A stretch of DNA of 64,000 bases from Geomonas silvestris (GCF_014193515.1 NZ_BLXX01000002.1:248001-312000), one strand, 5' to 3'; positions 9,327 through 18,944 are shown, counted from the first letter of the stretch. Notes: generated by a model from the letters alone, not told the origin. Program-made: numbers and translations.

Positions 9327-10640
9327 ATGAAGGGGAACTCGGGGCTTGCGGCAGCGTTCGCGCTACTCGGGATGCTCGCGTTGTCATCCTGTGGAGGTAG
9401 CGGCGGCGGTGGCGCCACCGTGACTCCGGCAGTCAACGGTGCGCAGTACGTGGTCTTTGCCTGGAACGACCTGGGCATGCACTGCCTCAACCCGAGCTAC
9501 GACACGGCGGTGATCCTCCCCCCCTACAACACGGTCTGGGCCCAGGTGGTCAAGCGGGGAGCGCCGCCGCAGGTCGTCACCGGCGGGGTGAGCGTCGAGT
9601 ACCGCATGCTGAACAACACCACCTCCGTCACCAAGGGGAACTTCGGGCAGTTCTGGACCTACGTGCTGCAGCTTTTCAAGGTGACCCTCGCGCCCGACAC
9701 CGGGCTCAACCTCGACACCCCGACCCTGCACAACGGCCTCTCTGGCACCATGGTGGCCAAGGGGGACCACTTCCAGGTCAACGGCATACCGGTCACCCCG
9801 CTCGACGACGCCAAGGTCTGGAACCCCTACCAGGTGGTCGAGGTGACCGTGAAGGATCAAAGCGGCACGGTGCTGGCCCAGACCCGGGCCACAGTGCCGA
9901 CCTCCGACGAGATCAACTGCGCGAAGTGCCACGACGGCAACCCGAACCCCTTCGTGGACATCCTGCAAAAGCATGACGCCAACCTCAGCACCGCGCTCAT
10001 GAGCCGGCGCCCGGTGCTCTGCGCCGAGTGCCACGGCAGCCCTGCCCTGGGGCAGACCGGGCGCGGCTCCTCCGGCAAGTACCTCTCCGAGGCGATCCAC
10101 GGCTTCCACGCCAGCGTCGGTGCCGCCTGCTACGACTGCCATCCCGGCACGAGCACCCGCTGCAACCGCAGCCTGGCCCACACAGCCGCCGACGGCAACT
10201 GCAGCAACGTAAGCTGCCACGGCCCCCTGGCCGCCATGGCCACTGCGATCGCCAACGGCAGCAAGGTTCCTTGGGTCACCGAGCCCAAGTGCGCCACCTG
10301 CCACGCAGGCGTGGCCGAAGTGGATACCGGGACCACCCTCTACCGCAACGCGGCCGGGCACGGCGGGATCTACTGCGCCGGCTGCCACGGCAGCCCCCAC
10401 GCCATGGTGCCGTCGCGGGAGGCCTCGGACAACTACCAAGCGCTGCAGTACCAAAGCGTCGCCAAGTCCCTGGGGAGCTGCGGGGTCTGCCACTCCGGCT
10501 CCAGGGGGGCGGGGACCGGCGAGTTTCTGAGTGAACACGGCTCCGGGCGCCGCAGCACCGCCTGCAACATCTGCCACACCGCGGTCACCTCCGTGGACAC
10601 CACGCGCTGGCCGCACCAGTACCAGTGGAAAAACCGCTGA
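9327..10640 (+). CDS. Multihaem c-type cytochrome lipoprotein (seven CXXCH plus one CX4CH)
   Basis: The 437-residue protein has a lipoprotein signal (lipobox LSSC, Cys22) and a Gly-rich linker. Residues ~40-190 form a haem-free beta-rich domain opening with VFAWNDLGMHCL. From ~198 come the haem sites in order: CAKCH, CAECH, CYDCH, then CSNVSCH (CX4CH), CATCH, CAGCH, CGVCH and CNICH, with scattered extra His for distal ligation. It is likely lipid-anchored and periplasmic or outer-membrane, carrying electrons in respiratory metal or other extracellular reduction. The start at 9327 has a perfect AAAGGAGG site 6 bases away. It is divergent from the MCP; the intervening region holds a palindrome GTTAATGTTAAC (9262-9273). 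Confidence 0.9.
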   Translation: MKGNSGLAAAFALLGMLALSSCGGSGGGGATVTPAVNGAQYVVFAWNDLGMHCLNPSYDTAVILPPYNTVWAQVVKRGAPPQVVTGGVSVEYRMLNNTTSVTKGNFGQFWTYVLQLFKVTLAPDTGLNLDTPTLHNGLSGTMVAKGDHFQVNGIPVTPLDDAKVWNPYQVVEVTVKDQSGTVLAQTRATVPTSDEINCAKCHDGNPNPFVDILQKHDANLSTALMSRRPVLCAECHGSPALGQTGRGSSGKYLSEAIHGFHASVGAACYDCHPGTSTRCNRSLAHTAADGNCSNVSCHGPLAAMATAIANGSKVPWVTEPKCATCHAGVAEVDTGTTLYRNAAGHGGIYCAGCHGSPHAMVPSREASDNYQALQYQSVAKSLGSCGVCHSGSRGAGTGEFLSEHGSGRRSTACNICHTAVTSVDTTRWPHQYQWKNR

Positions 10641-10658
10641 CCATCCCGCCCGATAACG

Positions 10659-10696
10659 AAAAAAGGCCCCTGGGGGAAACCCGGGGGCCTTTTTTT
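10659..10696 (+). terminator. Rho-independent terminator
   Basis: A 10-bp GC stem (10665-10674 and 10680-10689, one G-T pair) is flanked by A6 and T8, directly after the cytochrome gene and before the convergent SH3 gene; it can act in both directions. Confidence 0.85.
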
Positions 10697-10761
10697 CTGC
10701 GCTAACGACCGCGCGTGCCGGGCGAGCCCTAAGGCCTGCCGGTCTGCCGCAGTTGGTCAGG

Positions 10762-11337
10762 CTAGCGCTTGGCCATGAGCTTGCGCGCCTTCTTGGAGTG
10801 GGCGACCTTCTTGCTGCCGCCGTTTTTACGCAGCGAGGTCTTGATCTTCTGGATGTCCTTGTTCATCTTGTCCATGTCGCGCTCGATCCCCAGGACGTTC
10901 AGGCGCAACTCGGTGATCTGGACGGCGAGTTTCTCGTTGCTCGGCACGTCCATCACGACCGGTGCCGGTTTTGCCGCCTCGGGCTTCACGGGAGCCGGAG
11001 CGGCAACCGGTGCCGGATCCGGAGCGGCCGCAACGGCTACCGGAGCCGCGGCCCCGGCCACCTTGGGTGCCTCGGCGCTCAGCGCCCACCCCCCCACGTA
11101 GCCCGCCAAGTGGCCGTCGGCGGAAGAGACCTTGACCCAGCCGCCGCCGCAGGTTTCCGCGTTGACCCGGGCATCCTTCTTGAGCACCGCAACGATGCGG
11201 GCCTTCTTGCTCGGGCTTTTCCGCAGTCGAAGCTCCGGCGCCTTGACGACGCACACGGAGCTGTCTGCCAGAACGGGTGCGGCAAGCGCTATCAGGGAAA
11301 CTGCGGCCAGAATTGTTGCGATGCTCCTTTTGCTCAT
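10762..11337 (-). CDS. Secreted SH3-domain protein with coiled coil and basic tail
   Basis: The 191-residue product has a signal peptide (~1-24), then a bacterial SH3 (SH3_3-like) domain at ~27-90 with LRLRKSPS and GWVKVSSADGHLAGYVGGW. An Ala/Pro/Val-rich linker (~91-128) follows, then a coiled coil (~130-165) and a very basic tail ending in KKARKLMAKR. SH3 domains of this type commonly bind cell-wall peptides, so a periplasmic wall-associated role is inferred. The basic tail is unusual and could contact nucleic acid or acidic surface polymers. It is followed downstream by the terminator at 10659-10696. Confidence 0.75.
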   Translation of the reverse strand: MSKRSIATILAAVSLIALAAPVLADSSVCVVKAPELRLRKSPSKKARIVAVLKKDARVNAETCGGGWVKVSSADGHLAGYVGGWALSAEAPKVAGAAAPVAVAAAPDPAPVAAPAPVKPEAAKPAPVVMDVPSNEKLAVQITELRLNVLGIERDMDKMNKDIQKIKTSLRKNGGSKKVAHSKKARKLMAKR

Positions 11338-11454
11338 GACATCTCCTTGTGCTCGAAGGTAAGAGACCGCTGGGGTCCCAGTTGAAATAGCATGCCTCCC
11401 CCGGTGCCAGGGGCGGTTTTCCGTGTCGTCTCTTTGAGGGCGGAGTGCCGCCCG

Positions 11455-11784
11455 CTACTGCGCACGCCGGTAGGCCGCGGCAGACATGCGCGCCGCCACC
11501 TTCAGCACCCGTTGCTGCTGTCCGAGTTCCCGCCGGCTGCGCTCGGTTTCGAAACGCTGCATGATCTTGTTGTACTCCGCGAGGGTGAGCCGTTCGTGCT
11601 TCAGGTCGTCAGACATCCCCTCGGCGACCTCAGAATAGAGGCTGGCGACCGTGTGCAGCTTGGCGTACTCGTCTCCGGAGATCTCGCGACTCTCGCCCGC
11701 ATCCCCGTGCCTGGTACCCAGGTTGAAGACGATCAGGGTGATTGCGGCGATCAGCATGGCAAATAAGCATGATTTCCTGTCCAT
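11455..11784 (-). CDS. Small membrane-anchored coiled-coil protein, unknown function
   Basis: From the ATG at 11784 the product is 109 residues: a short basic N-terminus, one membrane helix (~6-23), then a charged helical region with heptad character (KLHTVASLYSEVAEG..., ERLTLAEYNKIMQRFETE). An alternative in-frame ATG lies 36 bases upstream and neither has an ideal ribosome site, so the start is uncertain. It is not recognised as a named family. The 346 bases between this gene and 12131 hold no supported gene; they contain four scattered GACAGT words (11933-12058) of unknown meaning. Confidence 0.55.
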   Translation of the reverse strand: MDRKSCLFAMLIAAITLIVFNLGTRHGDAGESREISGDEYAKLHTVASLYSEVAEGMSDDLKHERLTLAEYNKIMQRFETERSRRELGQQQRVLKVAARMSAAAYRRAQ

Positions 11785-12130
11785 CCGAAAGTCCCGTTGC
11801 TCCTCAGTGTGCGGATCCACCTGCCGCGGCCCTTGTACGAGTCAAGCTTTTGACCACATCAGTCAAAAAATTCTTGCATTTCCTGCTATTACTCATTCTC
11901 GTCAGGTGGCCCTGCGGTACTGCCAGTTGCCGACAGTCAGCGGAACACCTACTAAATGTCAACCGTTTACCCGAAGAGCGTCTATGCCAGGGGCCATTTT
12001 GGACTTCAGACAGTAAGAGCTGGAACTCTTTGGCCCTTTGACAGTAAATCCGGACAGTATGAGACTAAGGCAATTTGCGTGCCATTAATGAATGTGTGAC
12101 ACGGGCAGTGGCACGATTGGCAGGTCGAGC

Positions 12131-12790
12131 CTATTTCGCCTCCTTGTCCGGCGTCTCGTTGAGCCACTTGCGCATCACGCTCTCCGGGGTGGCGGTCTTG
12201 CCGCGGAACTCGTTACGGGTGTGCTCCATGATCACCCCCACCCGGTCCTCGAAGCGGGCCCAGTGCTGGCGGATCTCCTCGATGTCCTGCTTGCGCTCCT
12301 CGGCATCCCGGCCGCCGGTTTTCCAACGCGCCCCGAAAAACTTGATCAGGCTCTCCTGCTCGGCGACGAAGCCGTCCATGAGCGCCTTGTACTCGTCGGA
12401 GAAGTGCAGGGAGTGCTTGCGCATCTGCTCCCCGAAGGAGCGCGAGGCCTCCTCGAAGGTGCGCATGGTCTTCTCGGCGCGCAGGGGCTCTCCTTTGCCG
12501 GCGCTCTTCACGAACTCCTTGCCGTCGCGCGTCAGGTCGATCAGCATTGCGTAGAGCTTCGCCAGGGTATCGGACTTGCGCTCCTGCACCGCCATCTGCT
12601 CGCAGATGCTCGCCCGGAAGCCGGCCAGCGCCTTGGCGGTCTCCTGCGCCAGCCGCTCCTGAAACCGCACCAGGGACCGCTCGGTGAGCTGCTTTATGAT
12701 GGTGTTGACCGAGTAGTTGACCACCACCGCCAGAAACAGCACGATGACGCAGCCGGTGATACCGTAGTAGATGAGATCTGATCCGTTCAT
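12131..12790 (-). CDS. Membrane-anchored coiled-coil protein, unknown function
   Basis: The 219-residue protein has a single N-terminal membrane helix (~8-26) and a long, almost wholly helical cytoplasmic or periplasmic part rich in Glu, Arg and Lys. A GGAG site lies 8 bases before the ATG. No enzyme motif is visible. The layout (one helix, then a coiled coil of ~180 residues) is typical of scaffold or stalk proteins. It is not recognised as a named family. Confidence 0.6.
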   Translation of the reverse strand: MNGSDLIYYGITGCVIVLFLAVVVNYSVNTIIKQLTERSLVRFQERLAQETAKALAGFRASICEQMAVQERKSDTLAKLYAMLIDLTRDGKEFVKSAGKGEPLRAEKTMRTFEEASRSFGEQMRKHSLHFSDEYKALMDGFVAEQESLIKFFGARWKTGGRDAEERKQDIEEIRQHWARFEDRVGVIMEHTRNEFRGKTATPESVMRKWLNETPDKEAK

Positions 12791-13032
12791 TCCTGAGCTC
12801 CCTGGCCTCTATCAATTCATTAGAAAACTGCCCGCTAGTGTCGTCTATCGGAATCAGGAGCGCTAACTTTAGCTTCCCGGCGAAAAACCTGCGTTTGTGC
12901 GTATTTTCCTGCCAGTGGGATGCACTGGCGGGAGTGTACGGGAAGGGCGGTGCGCGGAAGCGCCGTGAAGGGACGGGGAAGGGGGATTTAGCACTGTAGC
13001 AAATGTGGAGCTGGTAGCAACCTGGGTCCAAT

Positions 13033-13162
13033 CCCCTCACTCCTTCGCAAGGGGAGGACGTAAGGCAAGCTGCGTTGCCTGGGATTTTTTGGGGAGAGTA
13101 CCTGCGTGAGGATGATGGTTCCGATCATCATTCGCCCCGACACCCGAAGCGGGGTGTCGGGG
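13033..13162. repeat. REP-like GC-rich palindromes
   Basis: Inside the 12791-13236 gap: a CCCCTCACTCCTTCGCAAGGGGAGG element (13034-13056), and an 11-bp perfect inverted repeat CCCCGACACCC/GGGTGTCGGGG (13135-13145 and 13152-13162). The first resembles the elements at 60488-60591 and 60969-61007. No gene is seen in this gap. Confidence 0.5.
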
Positions 13163-13194
13163 AGGTTGTGGAGTTGCATCCGGTCGGTCGTAAC

Positions 13195-13224
13195 AAAAAG
13201 GGGGAGGCGAGACTCCCCCTTTTT
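13195..13224 (-). terminator. Rho-independent terminator
   Basis: A 12-bp perfect stem with A/T flanks (13195-13206 and 13213-13224), just downstream of the small secreted protein gene. Confidence 0.85.
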
Positions 13225-13236
13225 GGCGCCTGCAGG

Positions 13237-13497
13237 TCACTGCGCTGCCGGAGCGGGTGAGGTCGAGCTTTTTCCCTGGGCAGGGGCCGCCGGCGCGGCA
13301 GATTGGTGCTTCGGTTTCTTGGACTTCTTGTGCTGTTTGGCCTTCTTGGCGGGAGCCTGGACAGGCTTAGTCTGGTCGTGTCCGGTCTCCATCTCGGAGA
13401 TCGCTGCCGGCATGTCGCCGGCCGGTACGGCACCTGCGCCGGCCGTGAAGCTCAGTCCCACCAAGAGCGTCGCCACACTCAAAAGTATCCGTTTCAT
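13237..13497 (-). CDS. Small secreted Lys/Ala/Pro-rich protein
   Basis: With the ATG at 13497 the product is 86 residues: signal peptide (~1-23, AGAGA cleavage) and a short mature chain with a cluster of basic residues (KKAKQHKKSKKPKHQ) followed by an Ala/Pro/Ser tail. The frame is open 26 codons further upstream, but only this start gives a signal peptide at the N-terminus. It is not recognised. It resembles the basic, low-complexity tail of the SH3 protein at 10762. The 13498-13825 gap upstream contains no convincing gene. Confidence 0.6.
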   Translation of the reverse strand: MKRILLSVATLLVGLSFTAGAGAVPAGDMPAAISEMETGHDQTKPVQAPAKKAKQHKKSKKPKHQSAAPAAPAQGKSSTSPAPAAQ

Positions 13498-13825
13498 GTC
13501 CTCTACCTCTTCGTTTGGCTGGTGCACTCTTCGATCAGCATAGCCCCGCACCGTTTGCCAGGTCCAGAAAATCACGAAGAACGATCCCCCATGAGAGCCG
13601 GCGCTACCGGATCTTTATGGGTGTCTTTTGACCTCTTCTCCTGTGCAGCTTTCGAACAGCAACGCGCTCGCGCTGCACACTCCCGCCGGCACACCGGCCG
13701 CGCCCCGCCAACGATTAAGCAGAGTTGCCTTGGCACGCCGCTCGCACGTCAGCTGGCGCCCATCCGGGCAGCCTGTTCGTGCAACCCTCGGGAGTTCCCG
13801 ACTTTCCCAAACGGAGGAGATCATG

Positions 13826-16081
13826 ATGTTACTGTCCTGCCTGCGTCATCTGGCCGGCGCATTTCTGGTGGCCGCCCTTGCCGTTACTCCCGTCCTGGCC
13901 AGCCAGGAATCGATGCACCGGTTGCACGGCCACGTCCCGGGCGAAGCCGTCGCCAAGGCCAGGTGGCTCTCGAGGATGCCGGCCTCAAGCGAGGTATCCC
14001 TGGTCTTCTCGCTCCTTTTGCGCAACCAGCAGGAGCTGGACCAGCTCCTCAAACACCTCTACGACCCAAGCGACCCGCAGCACGGCAAGTACCTGACTCC
14101 CCAGGAGTTCACCCAGCGTTTCGCCCCCACCCAAGCCGACTACGACGCGGTCGCCGACTACGCCCGCAGCATCGGGCTGCGCGTCACCGGCAGCCATGCC
14201 AACCGGCTCCTTCTGGACGTCGCCGGGCCGGCGGAAAGGGTGGAGACGGGATTCGGGCTGCAGCTGCACCACTACCAGGGCGCCGACGGCCGGAAGTTCT
14301 ACGCCCCGGACCAGGATCCCTCGGTCCCCGAGGGGATCGCCGCGCGGGTTAACGGGATGGTCGGACTGGACAGCGCCACCTCCTGGCACGCCCACAGCAA
14401 CTACCACGCGGCCGGCACGACCGCCATGGCCACACCCTACCAGGTCGGCAGCGGCCCGGGCGGCGGCCTCACCCCGAGCAACATCAAAAGCGCCTACAAC
14501 CTCGCCAATGTAACCGCCACCGGCACCGGGCAGGTCCTGGCCCTCTTCGAGCTGGACGGCTACAACCCAAGCGACGTCGCCTACTACGCCAAGTACTTCG
14601 GCCTCCCCGCGGTCCCGCTGCAAAACGTGCTGGTGGACGGTTTCTCCGGCGCGCCCGGGTCGGGGGCGTCCGAGGTGACCCTCGACATCGAGCTGCAGCT
14701 TGCCCTGGCTCCCGGGGTGAGCAAGATCCTGGTCTACGAGGGGCCCAACTCCAACAAGGGGGTGCTCGACACCTACAACCGGATCGCCACCGACAACCTG
14801 GCAAAGCAGATCAGCACCTCCTGGGGCCTGAGCGAAGGGCAGAGCAGCCAGAGCGTGATCGCCGGCGAAAATGCCATTTTTCAGCAGATGGCCGCCCAGG
14901 GGCAGACCGTTTACGCCGCGGCCGGCGACAGCGGCGCCTACGACAACGGGAGCACCCTGAGCGTCGACGACCCCGCCTCCCAGCCGTACGTGGTGGGGGT
15001 TGGGGGGACACGTCTCGCAGTGGCGAGCGGCCAGAGCTACCTGCGCGAATCGGCCTGGAACACCAACAACACCGTGGCGGGGGGCGCGGGGGGGGGCGGG
15101 GTAAGCGCGGTCTGGAGCATCCCCTCCTGGCAGCAGGGGGTCCGCAACCTGGCCTCCTCGGTGATGCGCAACGTCCCCGATGTCGCCCTCAACGCGGACC
15201 AGGGGACCGGGTACTCCATCTACTTCCAGGGGGGGTGGTACATCTTCGGCGGCACGAGCTGCGCCTCGCCGCTGTGGGCCGCCTTCACGGCGCGGGTAAA
15301 CCAGCTGCGCAACGGCGCGGGGCTTGGGCCCCTGGGATTTGCCAACCCGGCGCTCTACCAGCTGGCCACCGGCTCGGGGTACCAGGGGAGCTTCCACGAC
15401 GTGACGGACAGCACCACCAACCTCTACTACCCCGCCATCACCGGCTACGACAACGCGACCGGCTGGGGCTCCTTCAACGGGGCAAATCTTTTGGCGGCAC
15501 TCGCCCCGACGACGACCACCCCGACCCCGCCGGCCGCACCGACCGGGTTGAGCGCCGTCGCCGGCAACGCGGCGGTAACCCTCGCATGGAGCGCGGTTTC
15601 CGGTGCCACCAGCTACAGCGTCTACCGCGGCAGCGCCTCCGGCGCCGAGGGGGCCACTCCCATCGCGACCGGCCTGGGTGCCCCCGGCTTCAGCGATACC
15701 AAGGTGAGCAACGGAACCAGGTACTACTACAAGGTCTCCGCCAGCAACAGCGGCGGGACCTCCCCGCTCTCCGCCGAGGCTTCCGCCACACCGAGCGCCC
15801 CAGTAGTTCCGGCCCTGTCCATCACCTCGGGACCGACGGCGACCACCGGCCTGTACACCGTGCTGATCCAGTGGAACACCAACCTCGCCTCCAACGCGGT
15901 GCTGCGCATCGGCACCTCGGCGACCACCCTGAGCAACACCTTCACGGCGAGCACCCTAAGCACGGCCCACGCCTTCAAGCTCTCCGGGGTCGCCCGGCGC
16001 ACCACCTACTACTACCAGGTCTCCTCCTCGGCCGGTGGCGCCACGGTGAGCTCGCCGGTGAAGTCGTTCGTCGGGCAGTAA
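13826..16081 (+). CDS. Secreted S53 (sedolisin/kumamolisin) peptidase with two C-terminal FN3-like domains
   Basis: From the second of two adjacent ATGs (7 bases after GGAGG; the other is 13823) the product is 751 residues. It has a signal peptide (~1-23), a pro-domain (~30-170, with the HLYDPSDPQHGKYLTPQEF pattern of pro-kumamolisins), a catalytic domain (~200-560), and two fibronectin-like modules (~568-655 and ~660-750). Catalytic residues are seen: Glu283 and Asp287 in SEVTLDIE, Asp in AAGDSGAYD and Ser478 in GGTSCAS. The calcium site is suggested by FHDVTDS and GYDNATGWGSFNG. These enzymes are acid-active endopeptidases that self-process. It probably leaves the cell and may bind polymers through the FN3 modules. 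Confidence 0.92.
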   Translation: MLLSCLRHLAGAFLVAALAVTPVLASQESMHRLHGHVPGEAVAKARWLSRMPASSEVSLVFSLLLRNQQELDQLLKHLYDPSDPQHGKYLTPQEFTQRFAPTQADYDAVADYARSIGLRVTGSHANRLLLDVAGPAERVETGFGLQLHHYQGADGRKFYAPDQDPSVPEGIAARVNGMVGLDSATSWHAHSNYHAAGTTAMATPYQVGSGPGGGLTPSNIKSAYNLANVTATGTGQVLALFELDGYNPSDVAYYAKYFGLPAVPLQNVLVDGFSGAPGSGASEVTLDIELQLALAPGVSKILVYEGPNSNKGVLDTYNRIATDNLAKQISTSWGLSEGQSSQSVIAGENAIFQQMAAQGQTVYAAAGDSGAYDNGSTLSVDDPASQPYVVGVGGTRLAVASGQSYLRESAWNTNNTVAGGAGGGGVSAVWSIPSWQQGVRNLASSVMRNVPDVALNADQGTGYSIYFQGGWYIFGGTSCASPLWAAFTARVNQLRNGAGLGPLGFANPALYQLATGSGYQGSFHDVTDSTTNLYYPAITGYDNATGWGSFNGANLLAALAPTTTTPTPPAAPTGLSAVAGNAAVTLAWSAVSGATSYSVYRGSASGAEGATPIATGLGAPGFSDTKVSNGTRYYYKVSASNSGGTSPLSAEASATPSAPVVPALSITSGPTATTGLYTVLIQWNTNLASNAVLRIGTSATTLSNTFTASTLSTAHAFKLSGVARRTTYYYQVSSSAGGATVSSPVKSFVGQ

Positions 16082-16292
16082 AGAGCGCGACCGGTGGGCG
16101 GCAGGCTTTAGAACGTCCGGTTCGAGCACACCGGGAATATCGGCGCAGAAAAAATGGTTCTTTCAGGATCGGGGATGCTGAAGCGGGGAAGATAACCATC
16201 CGAGGAATGGGTTTACCAAGCGCCAGCCGGCGCGCCGGGCGCATGATCATGCGCCCCTGCACAGCCATCACCGCGAAGCGATGAACCCAAAG

Positions 16293-16326
16293 AAAGGGGG
16301 GAGACTGGTCTCAGTCTCCCCCCTTT
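16293..16326. terminator. Bidirectional rho-independent terminator
   Basis: A 14-bp perfect stem (16293-16306 and 16313-16326) with A3 and T5 flanks between the convergent peptidase and prpD genes. The rest of the 16082-16374 gap holds nothing recognised. Confidence 0.85.
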
Positions 16327-16374
16327 TTGCATCGGCATCGCGAACCGGCTCGCCTCCCGAAGCGGCGGCAGGCG

Positions 16375-17817
16375 TCACGGGACCAGCAGGTCCATGAACT
16401 CCGAGACTCCGGTCCCCTCCAGCCGCTCTCCGTCCAGGCAGAGCTCGACCAGTTCACACACCCGCTTTTCGGGGAAGCGCCGCGCGAGGTTGGCGCGCGC
16501 CTTGTCGAGGAGCAGCGGCACCCCCTCGGCGCGGCGCCGCCGGTGCCCCAGGGGATACTCCACCTCGACCTCCTCGCTTTTGCTGCCGTCCTTGAAGACT
16601 ACCTGGACGGCGTTCGCGATGGAGCGCTTCTCCGGGTCGAGGTAGTCGCGGCTGTAGCGCGGCTCCTCCCGCACCTCCATCTTCCCGCGCAGCTCGTCGA
16701 TGCGCGGGTCGCCTGCCACGCGGTCCGTGTAGTGGCCGGCGTTCAGCTCCCCGTAGATGAGCCCGATGGCGACCATGTACTGCAGGCAGTGGTCCCGGTC
16801 CGCCGGGTTGTAGAGCGGCCCGGTCTTGCTGATGATGCGGACCGCGGACTCCTGGGTGGCCACCAGCACCCGGTCGATCTCCTCGAGCCGGCCCGCGAGC
16901 GTCGGGTGCAGGGCGACGGCGGCCTCCACCGCGGTCTGGGCGTGGAATTCGGCGGGGTAGGCGACCTTGAAGAGGATGTTCTCCATCACGTAGCTTTGCA
17001 GGGGGCGCGGCAGTCTCAGGCGCTCCCCCTTGAAGGAGACGGCGCTGAAGCCCCAGGTCGGGGCGCTGATGGCGCTTGGATACCCCTCCTCCCCCGCCAG
17101 GGTCAAGAGCGCGAGCCGCACCCCGCGGCTCGCCGCGTCCCCCGCCGCCCAGGACTTGCGACTCCCCGTGTTGGGGGCGTGCCGGTAGGTGCGCAGGCTC
17201 TGGCCGTCCACGAAGACCTGGGAGACCGCCGCGATCACCTGCTCCCGGCTCCCCCCCAAAAGCCTGGCCGCCACCCCCGCGCTCGCCAGTTTCACCAACA
17301 GCACGTGGTCCAGCCCCACCCGGTTGAAGCCGTTCTCCAGCGCCAGCACCCCCTGGATCTCGTAGGCCTGCACCAGCCTCGCCAGGAGCTCTCCCATGAG
17401 GATGGGGAGGCGCCCCGACGCCAGGCGGCTTCGGGAGAGGTAGTCCCCCACGGCAAGGAGCGCCGCCAGGTTGTCCGAGGGGTGCCCCCACTCCGCGGCG
17501 AGCCAGGTGTCGTTGAAGTCGAGCCAGCGGATGAGCGCGCCGGTGCTGAAGGCCGCCTGCACGGGATCGAGCTCGTAGCGCGTGCCGGGGACCCGGGCGC
17601 CGCCGTGAAGCGTCGCCCCCGGGACCAGGGGACCGACGAGCCGTGCGCACTCGGGGAAGTCGAGCGCGAGCGCGGCGCACCCCAGGCTGTCCAAGAGGGC
17701 GTAGCGGGCGGTCGTGAGCGCCTCCGGGCTGGGCCGCCAGGGGGCGCAGAGGTAATCGGCGATGGCGGCAAGCTCGGGGTCGGGCTCGGGGCGCAGGTTC
17801 TGGTCGGCCGTGGTCAT
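16375..17817 (-). CDS. prpD: 2-methylcitrate dehydratase (MmgE/PrpD family)
   Basis: The 480-residue protein matches the MmgE/PrpD family in length and motifs: LDSLGCAALALDFPECARLVG, WLDFNDTWLAAEWGHPSDN, and GFSAVSFKGE. PrpD dehydrates 2-methylcitrate in the propionate-degrading methylcitrate cycle and acts in the cytoplasm. The start at 17817 overlaps the prpC stop by four bases (ATGA) and has GGAGG at suitable distance; the frame is open further upstream but only inside prpC. It is the third gene of the prpB-prpC-prpD unit. No aconitase or prpF is nearby, so the next hydration step must be supplied elsewhere. Confidence 0.92.
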   Translation of the reverse strand: MTTADQNLRPEPDPELAAIADYLCAPWRPSPEALTTARYALLDSLGCAALALDFPECARLVGPLVPGATLHGGARVPGTRYELDPVQAAFSTGALIRWLDFNDTWLAAEWGHPSDNLAALLAVGDYLSRSRLASGRLPILMGELLARLVQAYEIQGVLALENGFNRVGLDHVLLVKLASAGVAARLLGGSREQVIAAVSQVFVDGQSLRTYRHAPNTGSRKSWAAGDAASRGVRLALLTLAGEEGYPSAISAPTWGFSAVSFKGERLRLPRPLQSYVMENILFKVAYPAEFHAQTAVEAAVALHPTLAGRLEEIDRVLVATQESAVRIISKTGPLYNPADRDHCLQYMVAIGLIYGELNAGHYTDRVAGDPRIDELRGKMEVREEPRYSRDYLDPEKRSIANAVQVVFKDGSKSEEVEVEYPLGHRRRRAEGVPLLLDKARANLARRFPEKRVCELVELCLDGERLEGTGVSEFMDLLVP

Positions 17818-18944
17818 GGTTCCTGCCTCCGCTGCTCGAGCGGCGGGTACTTGAGGGGATCCGGCCCCAGGTACTCGGCGACCGGCCGGAAGATCCGGTT
17901 CGCCTGGCGCTGCTCCATGATGTGCGCGGACCACCCCGTGATGCGGGCGAAAACGAAAAACGGCGTGAACATCGCGGTCGGGATGTCGCAGAGGTGGTAG
18001 GCGCAGGCGCTGTAGAAGTCGAGGTTCGGGTAGAGTCCCTTTTCCTCGAGGACGACCTGCTCGATCCGCTCGAAGATGGCGAAGAGCGGCCGGTGGCCGC
18101 TGGCGTCGGCCAGCTCGCGCGACCAGTTGCGGATGATGGGCGAGCGCGGGTCCATATCCTTGTAGACCCGGTGCCCGAAACCCATGATCTTCTCCTTGCG
18201 CGCGAGCATCTCCTTAAGTCCCGCCTCCGCCTGCTCCGGCGAATCGAAGCGGCTTACCAGGCGCATCACCTCTTCGTTGGCGCCGCCGTGCAGCGGGCCG
18301 CGCAGGGTCCCGATGGCCGAGGTGACCGCCGAGTAGAAGTCGGAGAGGGTCGAGGCGGTGACCCGGGCGGCAAAGGTGGAGGCGTTGAACTCGTGCTCGG
18401 CGTAGAGGGTGAGCGAGGCGTCCACGGTGCGCCGTTTCAGCTCGTCGGGCCGTTTGCCGTGCAAGAGCGTCATCAGGTAGCCGGCGAAGTTCTCCTCCTC
18501 CAGTTCCAGGTCGATCCGGCGGTGCCGGGTGGCGAAGTGGTGCCAGTACATGAGCATCCCCGGAAAACTCGCCAAGAGGCGCTCCGCGGTGCGCTCACCG
18601 TCGAGGCTGCTTCCCTCGGGCTCCAGGGCCCCCAAAACCGAACAGCCGGTGCGCAGCACGTCCATGGGGTGCGCGTCGGCCGGCAGCTGTTCGAGGACCT
18701 TCTTCAGTGCCGGCGGCAGGCCGCGCCGGGCCACCAGCCGGTTGCGGAACTGTGCCAGGCCGTCACGGTCCGGGAGATAGCCGTGCAAAAGGAGGTGGGC
18801 CACCTCCTCGAAGCTGGCCCGGCCCGCCAGGTCGTTGATGGAATAACCGCGGTAGCTCAGACCGCGCCCTTTTTTCCCCACGGTGCTGATCGCCGTGGTT
18901 CCGGCCACGACCCCTTCCAGCCCCGGGCTGTACGTCGCGTTCAT
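17814..18944 (-). CDS. prpC: 2-methylcitrate synthase / citrate synthase family
   Basis: The 376-residue enzyme belongs to the type II citrate synthase family. Active-site residues are His219 (GPLHGGANE), His258 (MGFGHRVYK) and Asp309 (NLDFYSA). The short length and the placement between prpB and prpD point to 2-methylcitrate synthase, joining propionyl-CoA and oxaloacetate; sequence alone does not exclude citrate synthase side activity. The N-terminal [13 protein letters not shown] block is typical of PrpC. It overlaps prpB and prpD by four bases on each side, so translation is coupled. Confidence 0.93.
   Translation of the reverse strand: MNATYSPGLEGVVAGTTAISTVGKKGRGLSYRGYSINDLAGRASFEEVAHLLLHGYLPDRDGLAQFRNRLVARRGLPPALKKVLEQLPADAHPMDVLRTGCSVLGALEPEGSSLDGERTAERLLASFPGMLMYWHHFATRHRRIDLELEEENFAGYLMTLLHGKRPDELKRRTVDASLTLYAEHEFNASTFAARVTASTLSDFYSAVTSAIGTLRGPLHGGANEEVMRLVSRFDSPEQAEAGLKEMLARKEKIMGFGHRVYKDMDPRSPIIRNWSRELADASGHRPLFAIFERIEQVVLEEKGLYPNLDFYSACAYHLCDIPTAMFTPFFVFARITGWSAHIMEQRQANRIFRPVAEYLGPDPLKYPPLEQRRQEP

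Noticed and set aside
12110-12125. Sigma-54 promoter TGGCACGATTGGCAGG
   Set aside because: GG and GC are two bases too close, and no plus-strand gene follows.
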